A stretch of DNA of 64,000 bases from Micromonospora kangleipakensis. GTDB taxonomy: Bacteria > Actinomycetota > Actinomycetes > Mycobacteriales > Micromonosporaceae. This document shows, in pieces, positions 57,848 to 64,000 of the stretch. The stretch spans positions 6,138,001 through 6,202,000 of the forward strand of contig NZ_SHLD01000001.1 in the NCBI RefSeq assembly GCF_004217615.1. Direction: 5' to 3'. A model generated the notes under the pieces. That model ran no database searches and was not told where the DNA came from. It was given only the letters and a program-made list of their open reading frames with translations. Both the position numbers and the translations under genes were made by a program. Positions within the stretch are counted from its first letter, which is position 1. The number at the start of each line of letters is the position of its first letter.

Positions 57848-58297
57848 TCAGGCGGCGAGCCCGTCGAGCGCCGGTTGGTGCGCCAGGCCGAGCGCGATCT
57901 CCACCACCGTCACGAACTGCTCGGCGGCGCGGAGCAGGTCGTCGGCCTCCCGGGCGGTGACCACCCGCGGGATGCCGGCCTCGGCGGCGGCCCGCTTGCC
58001 GGCGCCGGCGGCGAAGTAGCGGGCCCACTCGTCGAGCTCGGGGGCGACGCCGGAGAGCAGGACCCAGACGCTGGTGATCCGGTTGCGACGGGTGGGCGCG
58101 GGGCGGGCCCGGGCCGCGAGCAGGGCGGCGGCGGCGCGCAGCGCCGCGAGGTGGGCGGCGGCGTACCGGAGACCGTCGGGACGGGTCCGGGCGGCCTCGG
58201 CCAGCCCGTGGCGGGCCACCGCGAGCAGCTGGGCGGGGGTGCGGTGCGGCAGCACGTGCGCCGGCACCGTCGGTGCCTGAGCCGGACTGGTCGGCAT
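57848..58297 (-). CDS. SAV_6107-family HEPN domain protein
   Basis: 149 aa, all-helical. Seen: RTPAQLLAVARHGLAEAART, DGLRYAAAHLAALRAAAALL, NRITSVWVLLSGVAPELDEW, and EADDLLRAAEQFVTVVEIAL. It matches the actinobacterial SAV_6107 HEPN family, seen next to imuA'/imuB genes. A canonical catalytic Rx4-6H HEPN nuclease motif is not evident. ATG at 58297 with GGAGGAG. A LexA-like box lies 325 bp upstream. Role in the damage response is inferred from position. Confidence 0.85.
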   Translation of the reverse strand: MPTSPAQAPTVPAHVLPHRTPAQLLAVARHGLAEAARTRPDGLRYAAAHLAALRAAAALLAARARPAPTRRNRITSVWVLLSGVAPELDEWARYFAAGAGKRAAAEAGIPRVVTAREADDLLRAAEQFVTVVEIALGLAHQPALDGLAA

Positions 58298-58844
58298 GGT
58301 GTCTCCTCCGCGTGACCGGGGCGGGCGCGTCGCGTGACGGATCGGATCCGCCGAGCGGGCGCCCGGAGCGGGTGGTGCGGAGGAAGACGCACCGTGGTGG
58401 GGGCCGGCCGGGTGTGGACGCTTCCCCACACCACACCCGGCCGGCGTACCGGCGGGTCCGTCGCCCGCCGCCCGGGGGTCGTGGGCGGCGGGCGACGATC
58501 CTGCCTGACGGGACCGGACTCGCGACTGCCCGGAACCCGGTGCGGTCCGCGGAACCGCACCTCCCGGGATCCGGAGCCGCGAAACACCTCTCCCGGGTGT
58601 TGGAACGGGCGTACGACCGAATCGAACACTCGTTCTAACTGCCCTGACAGTACACCTCCCCTCCGACGAAAATGCAACGTGTGACGCGCGAGAGTGCCGG
58701 GACCGTCCGGGTCGCCGTCACGGCGTGGGGGAGGACAGCTCGTTGTAGCCCTCTCAGGCCGCGCACAGCAACGGCAAAGGCCGCTCGGAGGTGGTCATCG
58801 CAGGGTTGACACATGAACGTCAGCCGCACCGAAACGACCGTCCG
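58298..58844. other. Structured intergenic region between the mutasome genes and the flavoprotein operon
   Basis: About 550 bp without a supported gene. On the HEPN side it contains three strong hairpins: GCCGGCCGGGTGTGG/CCACACCCGGCCGGC (58403-58417/58431-58445, 15 bp), GTCGCCCGCCGCCC/GGGCGGCGGGCGAC (58460-58473/58483-58496, 14 bp) and GGTGCGGT/ACCGCACC (58539-58546/58554-58561). The LexA-type box follows at 58622. A micro-ORF at 58813-58848 overlaps the start of the flavoprotein gene. Confidence 0.7.
58622..58637. promoter_or_regulatory. LexA-type SOS box
   Basis: TCGAACACTCGTTCTA: matches the actinobacterial SOS consensus TCGAAC-N4-GTTCGA except for one base. It lies upstream of the HEPN-imuA'-imuB-dnaE2 strand, as expected for an SOS-induced mutasome, but also in front of the divergent flavoprotein gene. 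Confidence 0.7.
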
Positions 58845-58848
58845 GTGA
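58813..58848 (+). other. Micro-ORF MNVSRTETTVR overlapping the flavoprotein start
   Basis: 11 codons from ATG 58813; its TGA overlaps the GTG at 58845 (GTGA), the arrangement seen at coupled gene starts throughout this window. It could drive coupled translation of the flavoprotein, or simply be the frame in which a short leader is read. Confidence 0.35.
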
Positions 58849-60242
58849 CCGCCGCCGTCGCCGACCGGCGAGCCACGCGTCGCGCCCTCCCGGCGGTCCC
58901 CGGCTGGTGGGCCGACGTCGCGGGCAGCGCGGCCGTGCTCAGCCTGCTGGTCGTCACCGCGCTCTGGACCGCGGACCGGGGGGTGCAGGAGCTGTTCGGC
59001 GGCCTCGCCACCGGCCTCACCTCGCTCGGCCGGCTCACCGGCCTGGTCAGCGCCGACCTGATGCTCATCCAGGTGGTGCTGATGGCCCGGGTGCCGCTGA
59101 TCGAGCGGCGCTTCGGCCAGGACCGGATCGCCCGCTGGCACCGGCTCGCCAGCTTCACCTCGTTCCACCTGCTCCTCGCCCACGTGCTGCTGACCACCCT
59201 CGGGTACGCCGGGACCGCCCGGCGCAACGTGCTGGTCGAGACCTGGGAGCTGGTCACGACGTACCCGGGGATGCTGCTGGCCACCGCGGCGCTGGCCCTG
59301 CTGGTGCTGGTGGTGGTGACCTCGGTCCGGGCGGCCCGGCGCCGGCTGCGCTACGAGTCCTGGCACCTGCTGCACCTGTACGCGTACCTCGGCATCGCCC
59401 TGGCGCTGCCGCACCAGCTCTGGACCGGGTCCGACTTCGTCGACTCGGCGGCCGCCCGCGCCTACTGGTGGACGGTGTACCTGCTGGCGCTGGCCAGCGT
59501 GCTGGTCTTCCGGCTCGGCCTGCCGGCCTGGCGCTCGCTGCGGCACCGGGTCGAGGTGGCCGCGGTGGTCCCCGAGGCCCCCGGCATCACCTCGGTCTGG
59601 CTGCGCGGGCGCGACCTGCACCGGCTGCCCGCCCGGGCCGGGCAGTTCTTCCTCTGGCGGTTCCTGGACGGCCCCGGCTGGTCCCGGGCGCACCCGTACT
59701 CGCTGTCGGCGCCCCCGTCCGGGGACCTGATGCGGATCACGGTCAAGGACCTCGGGGACGACAGCTCCCGGGTGGGCACCCTGCGCCCCGGCACCCGGGT
59801 GCTGCTGGAGGGGCCGTACGGGCGGCTGACCGGGGATCACTGGCGCGGCGGCGGGGTCACCATGCTCGCCTGCGGCGTCGGGATCACCCCGATGCTGGCG
59901 CTGCTCTGGGAGCTGCCGTACGCCCCGGGCGAGGCGGTGCTGCTCTACCGCGCGCGTACCCCCGAGGAGCTGGCCTTCCGGGCGGAGCTGGACCGGCTCG
60001 CGGCGGAGCGTGGGGTGGTGGTGCACCCGCTGGTCGGCCCCCGGGCCCGGCGGCCCGCGTGGCTGCCGGCGTACGCCGAGGGCAGGCCCGACGCGGAGGC
60101 CCTGCGCCGGCTCTCCCCCGGCATCGCCGGTCACGACGTCTTCCTCTGCGGACCGGACGGCTGGGTGGACGCGGCCCGCGCCGCGACCCGGGCGGCGGGG
60201 GTGCCCGACGCGCACACCCATCACGAACGCTTCGCCTGGTGA
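58845..60242 (+). CDS. Ferric-reductase-like membrane flavoprotein (FRE domain with FAD/NAD(P)H module)
   Basis: 465 aa from GTG 58845. About six hydrophobic helices with histidines placed for haem binding (RWHRLASFTSFHLLLAHVLL, SWHLLHLYAYLGIALALPHQ), then a cytoplasmic ferredoxin-NADP reductase-type module: RAGQFFLWRF, HPYSLSAPPSGD (FAD), LEGPYGRLTG, LACGVGITPMLALLWE (NAD(P)H) and DVFLCGPDGWVDAA. Predicted to carry electrons from NAD(P)H across the membrane to the FMN protein encoded next. The start is uncertain: an in-frame GTG at 58791 is possible. Confidence 0.9.
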   Translation: MTAAVADRRATRRALPAVPGWWADVAGSAAVLSLLVVTALWTADRGVQELFGGLATGLTSLGRLTGLVSADLMLIQVVLMARVPLIERRFGQDRIARWHRLASFTSFHLLLAHVLLTTLGYAGTARRNVLVETWELVTTYPGMLLATAALALLVLVVVTSVRAARRRLRYESWHLLHLYAYLGIALALPHQLWTGSDFVDSAAARAYWWTVYLLALASVLVFRLGLPAWRSLRHRVEVAAVVPEAPGITSVWLRGRDLHRLPARAGQFFLWRFLDGPGWSRAHPYSLSAPPSGDLMRITVKDLGDDSSRVGTLRPGTRVLLEGPYGRLTGDHWRGGGVTMLACGVGITPMLALLWELPYAPGEAVLLYRARTPEELAFRAELDRLAAERGVVVHPLVGPRARRPAWLPAYAEGRPDAEALRRLSPGIAGHDVFLCGPDGWVDAARAATRAAGVPDAHTHHERFAW

Positions 60243-60262
60243 CAGGCGCGAAAGGAGGATCC

Positions 60263-60805
60263 ATGCGACGGATCACCGTCTGGCTGCTCTCCACCGTGGC
60301 CGCCCTGGTGCTGCTGTTCAGCTACAAGACCAGCACGATGGGCCCCGGCGGGGAGAGCAGCGCGATCGCCGCCGGCTCCGACGGCTCGGCCGCGGGCTCC
60401 TGGACCGCGACCGACTCGGACGGCTCGGACCCGACCGGCTCGGACCCGACCGGCTCGGACCCGACCGGCTCGGACCCGACCGGCTCGGACTCGTCGGGCG
60501 GCTCGTCGTCCAACGGCTCCTCGGCCAGTGGGAAGGCCACCGGGTCGGTGGCGCAGACCCGGTGGGGGCCGGTGCAGGTCCGGATCACCGTCTCCGGCGG
60601 GAAGATCACCGACGTCACCGCCCTGCAGGTGCCGGACGGCAACCGCCGGGACCAGGAGATCAACGACTACGCGGTGCCGATCCTGCGGCAGCAGGCCCTC
60701 GCCGCGCAGAGCGCGCAGATCGACACCGTCTCCGGGGCCACCGTCACCAGCGACGGCTACCGCGAGTCCCTCCAGTCCGCCATCGACGCGGCGCACCTGA
60801 AGTGA
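60263..60805 (+). CDS. FMN-binding domain protein, membrane-anchored, with DPTGS repeats
   Basis: 180 aa. N-terminal signal anchor (ITVWLLSTVAALVLLFSYKT), then a Ser/Gly/Asp-rich linker with four perfect GSDPT-type 5-residue repeats, then an FMN_bind domain (~100-180): GPVQVRITVSGGKITDVTAL and SGATVTSDGYRESLQSAI. Thr160 in SGAT is the predicted site of covalent FMN attachment by ApbE, encoded directly downstream. Strong AAAGGAGG site. Likely relays electrons on the outer face of the membrane. Confidence 0.92.
   Translation: MRRITVWLLSTVAALVLLFSYKTSTMGPGGESSAIAAGSDGSAAGSWTATDSDGSDPTGSDPTGSDPTGSDPTGSDSSGGSSSNGSSASGKATGSVAQTRWGPVQVRITVSGGKITDVTALQVPDGNRRDQEINDYAVPILRQQALAAQSAQIDTVSGATVTSDGYRESLQSAIDAAHLK
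60410..60490 (+). repeat. 15-bp tandem repeats in the FMN-binding protein linker
   Basis: CGGCTCGGACCCGAC repeated four times, plus partial flanking units; in frame, encoding GSDPT pentads. The copy number probably varies among strains and sets linker length. Confidence 0.85.
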
Positions 60806-60819
60806 GCGGGGTGACGACC

Positions 60820-61632
60820 ATGAACCTGGCGGCGGAGCTCGACCGGCGGGCCTGGGTGGTGCAGGTGATGGGGCTGCCGGTCAGCGTGCACCTGCGCGGG
60901 CCGGAGGTCCGTACCGACGCGGTGGCGGAGCGGGTGGAGCGGGTCTTCGCCGAGCTGCGCGAGATCGACGCGGTGTTCAGCACGTACCGGCCGGAGAGCG
61001 TGCTGGGCCGGCTCGGCGGCCGGCGGCCCGACCCGGCCACCGCCGCGCCGGTGGTGCGCGAGGTGGTGGAGCTCTGCGAGCTGGCCCGGCTGCGGACCGA
61101 CGGATGGTTCGACGCCGACCGCCTGCCGCTGCCCGCCGGCGGCACCGGCTTCGACCCGTCCGGCCTGGTCAAGGGCTGGGCGGTGGAGCGGGCCGCGCGG
61201 TGGCTGGCCGACCTGCCCGACCACGACCTCTGCCTCAACGCCGGCGGGGACGTGCTGCTCTGGACCGCGCCGGGCCGGCCCGCCTGGCGGGTCGGGGTGG
61301 AGGACCCCGGGCGCCCCGGGCGGCTGCTCGACGTGCTGGAGCGGGAGCGCGGCGCGGTCGCCACGTCGGGAACCTCGCGGCGCGGCGCGCACATCGTGGA
61401 CCCGCGCGCCGGCCGGCCCGCCGAGGCCGTCCGGTCGGTCACCGTGGTCGGCCCCGACCTGCTCTGGGCCGACGTGTACGCGACCGCGGCCGTCGCCCGG
61501 GGCGCGGACGCGCTCGACTGGCTGGCCACCCTCGACGGGTACGCCGGCCTGCTGGTGGACGCCGCCGGGCGGGTCCGGGCCACCCCGAACTGGCCCGGAA
61601 CCCGGCCGGCGGCTCAGACCCGCGCCGGGTAG
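60820..61632 (+). CDS. apbE: ApbE, FAD:protein FMN transferase
   Basis: 270 aa. Seen: MGLPVSVHLRGPE, REIDAVFSTYRPESVLGRL, FDPSGLVKGWAVERAARWL, CLNAGGDVLLWTAPG, VATSGTSRRGAHIVDPRAG with the FAD-binding part, and WADVYATAAVARG with the Mg2+-binding Asp. Attaches FMN covalently to Thr of FMN_bind domains. Start ATG 60820 chosen; GTG at 60802 overlaps the upstream stop and is an alternative. Its last 19 bp overlap the convergent monooxygenase gene. Confidence 0.92.
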   Translation: MNLAAELDRRAWVVQVMGLPVSVHLRGPEVRTDAVAERVERVFAELREIDAVFSTYRPESVLGRLGGRRPDPATAAPVVREVVELCELARLRTDGWFDADRLPLPAGGTGFDPSGLVKGWAVERAARWLADLPDHDLCLNAGGDVLLWTAPGRPAWRVGVEDPGRPGRLLDVLERERGAVATSGTSRRGAHIVDPRAGRPAEAVRSVTVVGPDLLWADVYATAAVARGADALDWLATLDGYAGLLVDAAGRVRATPNWPGTRPAAQTRAG

Positions 61633-62810
61633 TCGGGCAGGTCGAGATCGGTGGCCAGCGAACCGGTGCTGCGCAGGAGCATCGACTGGACCGGCCGGGT
61701 GGCCAGCAGCCGGTTGCGCAGCCACAGCCCCCATCCGGTGGCGGGGGCGAGGAACCGGCCCGGGCTCGCGCCCCGCTGCCAGCGCATCGCGTAGGCGCGC
61801 AGCCGCCTCTCGTACGCGGCGAAGGCGACCCGGTGGTCGCCGCCGGCCAGGGCCAGCTCGCCGGCGAGCACGTACGCGCCGACGACGCCGGTGCCGACGC
61901 CCATCCCGCCGAGCGTGACGCCCCAGGCCGCGTCGCCGAGCAGCACCGTCCGGCCGGTGTGCCAGCGGGGCACGCGCACCCGGCTGATCGAGTCGAAGTA
62001 CAGCTCCGGCGCGTCGCGCAGGCCGGCCAGCAGGTGCGGCACGTGCCACCCCAGCCCGGCGAAGGCGTCCGCGATGAGCTTCTTCTGCTGGTCGAGGTCG
62101 CGCCAGTCGAAGTCGAGCCGGGGGGCGGCGAAGACGACGAGGGCGCCGGCCCGGTCCGGGTCGCGCTGGTCGGCGGCGACGCTGGCCATCCGCCCGGGGA
62201 CGTTGTACTGCCGGGGGACGGTGCTCACCCCCAGCTCGTTGGGGAGGTCCCAGCCGGCCAGGTGGTAGCCGAGGTGCCGCACGTACGCCGACTCCGGACC
62301 GAGGACCAGCCGCCGGACGCCCGAGTGCAGCCCGTCCGCGCCGACCACCAGGTCGACGGTGCGCGACGCGGCGCGGGCGAAGTCGACGCGTACCCCGTCG
62401 GTGGTCTCGGCGAGGGCGGTGATCACGTCCCCGAAGAGGTACTCCACCCGGTCGGCGCCGTGCTCGTACAGGATCCGGGAGAGGTCCCGGCGGTAGACCT
62501 CCAGCTCGCCCCCGGCGAACTCGGCCGGCAGCCGGAAGATCTCCCGGTCGTGCTCGTCCACGCTGCTGATCGCCCCGGCGTGGGTCTGCCGGGCGCGCAG
62601 CTCGTCGAGCACCCCCATGGCGGCCAGCACGCCGAGGTGGGTGGGTCCGCGGAAGTCGACCGCGAAGCCGCTGGCGCGCAGCGCCGGGGCCAACTCGACC
62701 ACGGTGACCTCGGCGCCGTAGCGGGCCAGCCACCAGGCCAGCGCCGGCCCGGCGACCCCGGCCCCGGAGACCAGGACGCGCCGGCCGCGCAGCGGAAGGG
62801 TGTGAGACAT
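61614..62810 (-). CDS. FAD-dependent monooxygenase (PHBH/TetX-like)
   Basis: 398 aa. FAD-binding Rossmann fold VLVSGAGVAGPALAWWLARY (~13-32), the DG motif DLVVGADGLHSGVRRLVLG, and the second FAD motif RTVLLGDAAWGVTLGGMGVG. Family A flavin monooxygenase related to TetX and hydroxylases of aromatic substrates; the real substrate is unknown. Divergent from a TetR gene with operator-like palindromes between them, so it is probably the regulated target. Xenobiotic or antibiotic modification is a plausible inference. Confidence 0.9.
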   Translation of the reverse strand: MSHTLPLRGRRVLVSGAGVAGPALAWWLARYGAEVTVVELAPALRASGFAVDFRGPTHLGVLAAMGVLDELRARQTHAGAISSVDEHDREIFRLPAEFAGGELEVYRRDLSRILYEHGADRVEYLFGDVITALAETTDGVRVDFARAASRTVDLVVGADGLHSGVRRLVLGPESAYVRHLGYHLAGWDLPNELGVSTVPRQYNVPGRMASVAADQRDPDRAGALVVFAAPRLDFDWRDLDQQKKLIADAFAGLGWHVPHLLAGLRDAPELYFDSISRVRVPRWHTGRTVLLGDAAWGVTLGGMGVGTGVVGAYVLAGELALAGGDHRVAFAAYERRLRAYAMRWQRGASPGRFLAPATGWGLWLRNRLLATRPVQSMLLRSTGSLATDLDLPDYPARV

Positions 62811-62831
62811 CGGTTTCCCCCATTGAATCGG

Positions 62832-62870
62832 AACTGTGTCCGTTGGATACAGAGTACTCTAGACACAGTT
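62832..62870. promoter_or_regulatory. TetR-type operators between the monooxygenase and its regulator
   Basis: AACTGTGTC (62832-62840) and GACACAGTT (62862-62870) form a perfect 9-bp inverted repeat around a second palindrome AGAGTACTCT (62851-62860). CTGTGTCC-GTT-GGATACAG (62834-62852) is a further near-palindrome. The multiple overlapping dyads in the 93-bp divergent gap suggest cooperative binding by the TetR dimer, repressing both genes. Confidence 0.65.
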
Positions 62871-62903
62871 TTGGTTCCCGACAAGACCGATCGAGGGAGG
62901 CCC

Positions 62904-63635
62904 ATGGACCGGGCGGGTGCCGGTGGCGCGCCGGACAAGCGCACGCTCTACGAGCTGCTGTGGGGGACGCCGAGCCCGCCACGGCGTGGGCCCCGCCCCA
63001 CGCTGACCCTGACGGCGATCGCCCGGGCCGGCATCGCGATCGCCGACGCCGACGGGCTCGACGGCCTGACCATGCAGCGGGTCGCCGAGTCCCTGGACGT
63101 GACCAAGATGGCGCTGTACCGGTACGTCCCCGGCAAGGCGGAACTGGTCGCCCTCATGATCGAGACGGCGGTGGGCGAACCCCCCGCGCCACCGGAGGGC
63201 GCCGGCTGGCGCGACCAGCTCGACGACTGGGCCCGGCAGCTGTTCGACCGCTTCCGGCGGCACCCCTGGGCCCTGGCGGCCACCGTCGGCGCCCGGGTGA
63301 TGGGCCCGAACGAGCTCGGCTGGCTGGACCGGGCCCTCGCCGCCCTCACCGGCACCGGCCTGAACGGCGGCGAGATGCTGGACGTCGCGGTGCTCCTGCT
63401 CGGGCACGCCCGCAACCTGGCCCAGCAGGTGGCGGCGATGGACACCGGCACGCCCGAGCAGGCGCTGGAATCCGGCCTGGCGGCCCTGCTCCGGGGCCAG
63501 GAGGAGCGCTTTCCGGCGCTGATCGCCGCGGTCGGGTCGGCGGCCGCGCACGCCGCCCAGGACCAGGCCCTCGACTTCGGACTGGCCCGCATCCTCGACG
63601 GCGTCGACCTCCTCATCCGGACCCGCCACCCCTGA
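62904..63635 (+). CDS. TetR/AcrR-family transcriptional regulator
   Basis: 243 aa. N-terminal HTH: GIAIADADGLDGLTMQRVAE and SLDVTKMALYRYVPGKAEL, followed by a larger ligand-binding domain of the TetR_C type (WARQLFDRFRRHPWALAATV, MLDVAVLLLGHARNLAQQV). ATG at 62904 with GGGAGG. Divergent partner of the monooxygenase gene; ligand unknown. Confidence 0.93.
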   Translation: MDRAGAGGAPDKRTLYELLWGTPSPPRRGPRPTLTLTAIARAGIAIADADGLDGLTMQRVAESLDVTKMALYRYVPGKAELVALMIETAVGEPPAPPEGAGWRDQLDDWARQLFDRFRRHPWALAATVGARVMGPNELGWLDRALAALTGTGLNGGEMLDVAVLLLGHARNLAQQVAAMDTGTPEQALESGLAALLRGQEERFPALIAAVGSAAAHAAQDQALDFGLARILDGVDLLIRTRHP

Positions 63636-63705
63636 CCCCCCGCCGGGTGGGAGTTGCGGCGTGGTCGGGTGAACCGGGGACGGTGGACCGGGAAGAATGA
63701 CCGGC

Positions 63706-64000
63706 ATGCAGCCACATCCGAACGTGCAGGCGGTGCAGCGGGCGCTCGACGACGCGGGCGCGCGGGACGGCGCCGGCGACGCCAGCCAGGTTCGTCTGCT
63801 GCCCGAGGCGGTGCACACCGCCGCGGCGGCGGCCGAGGCGCTCGGCGTCGGCGTGGGCGCCATCGCCAACTCGCTGATCTTCGACGCGGACGACGCGCCC
63901 CTGCTGGTGCTCACCTGCGGCGCGCACCGGGTGGACGCCGCCGGCCTGGCCGCGTCCATCGGGGTCACCCGGCTGCGCCGGGCGACCCCGGAGTTCGTCA
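63706..64000 (+). CDS. YbaK/EbsC-type aminoacyl-tRNA deacylase (3' part beyond window)
   Basis: About 98 codons visible: HPNVQAVQRALDDAGARDG, VRLLPEAVHTAAAAAEALGV, IANSLIFDADDAPLLVLTCG, and HRVDAAGLAASIGVTRLRRA. This is the N-terminal half of the YbaK/prolyl-tRNA-synthetase-associated editing domain, which removes mischarged amino acids from tRNA. ATG 63706 is preferred for its spacing from GGAAG; ATG 63697 is in frame and possible. Confidence 0.85.
   Translation, partial: MQPHPNVQAVQRALDDAGARDGAGDASQVRLLPEAVHTAAAAAEALGVGVGAIANSLIFDADDAPLLVLTCGAHRVDAAGLAASIGVTRLRRATPEFV

Noticed and set aside
57848..58297. HEPN gene as toxin of a HEPN-MNT toxin-antitoxin pair
   Set aside because: No nucleotidyltransferase (MNT) partner is adjacent and no clear catalytic Rx4-6H motif; the mutasome context fits better.

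Overview
The window is GC-rich actinobacterial chromosome, most likely Micromonosporaceae (Micromonospora/Salinispora-like). The support is very high GC codon use, frequent GTG and TTG starts, a meso-DAP-type MurE, a MurT/GatD pair, an actinobacterial dcw cluster ending in sepF-yggT-divIVA, an ImuA'/ImuB/DnaE2 mutasome, and -10 boxes only 6-7 nt before start codons, as expected for leaderless mRNAs. It looks like core chromosome. I saw no rRNA, tRNA, CRISPR array, transposase, prophage or secondary-metabolite cluster.

Layout. (1) 1-8169, minus strand: histidine biosynthesis, hisD-hisC-hisB-(small membrane protein)-hisH-(small membrane protein)-priA-ridA. A peroxide-response pair (ohrR-ohr) and an MDR oxidoreductase follow, and then hisF, cut by the window edge, behind its own terminator and promoter. 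A 47-bp repeat family sits in the hisH and hisB junctions. (2) 8401-14638: a LON-domain protein, membrane proteins, a ParA/MinD-like ATPase with an altered Walker A motif, an RluA-family pseudouridine synthase, lspA and a DksA/TraR zinc-finger protein. (3) 14869-16705: a K+/H+ antiporter and a DUF167 protein. (4) 16706-35340, minus strand: the division and cell-wall cluster, in transcription order mraZ-rsmH-ftsL-ftsI-murE-murF-mraY // ftsW-murG-murC-ftsQ // ftsZ-yggS-sepF-yggT-divIVA. murD is missing and a perfect terminator hairpin stands where it is expected; pgeF is missing after ftsZ. (5) 35681-38517, plus strand: murT-gatD (lipid II amidation), a VTT-family membrane protein and a truncated phosphotransferase remnant. 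(6) leuS (minus), preceded by a complete leucine attenuator with the leader peptide MAGVFLLLTGPC. (7) 42190-47027, plus strand: MoxR ATPase, DUF58 and TgpA-like transglutaminase. (8) 47514-58297, minus strand: DUF3040, dinB, a phosphodiesterase, a methyltransferase, a small protein, dnaE2, imuB, imuA' and a HEPN protein, with a LexA-type box at 58622. (9) 58845-61632, plus strand: an extracytoplasmic flavin electron-transfer module (ferric-reductase-like flavoprotein, FMN-binding lipoprotein-like protein, ApbE). (10) A divergent FAD monooxygenase/TetR pair with operator-like palindromes, then a partial YbaK-type deacylase.

How it works together. Region 4 makes and polymerises lipid II and builds the divisome. 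MraZ boxes lie over the mraZ promoter, and a second pair faces the divergent murT-gatD operon, suggesting joint control of precursor synthesis and amidation. The most unusual signals are the repeat-encoded micro-ORFs that link his genes by overlapping stop and start codons, the leuS attenuator, the absent murD, and the shared MraZ-like boxes.
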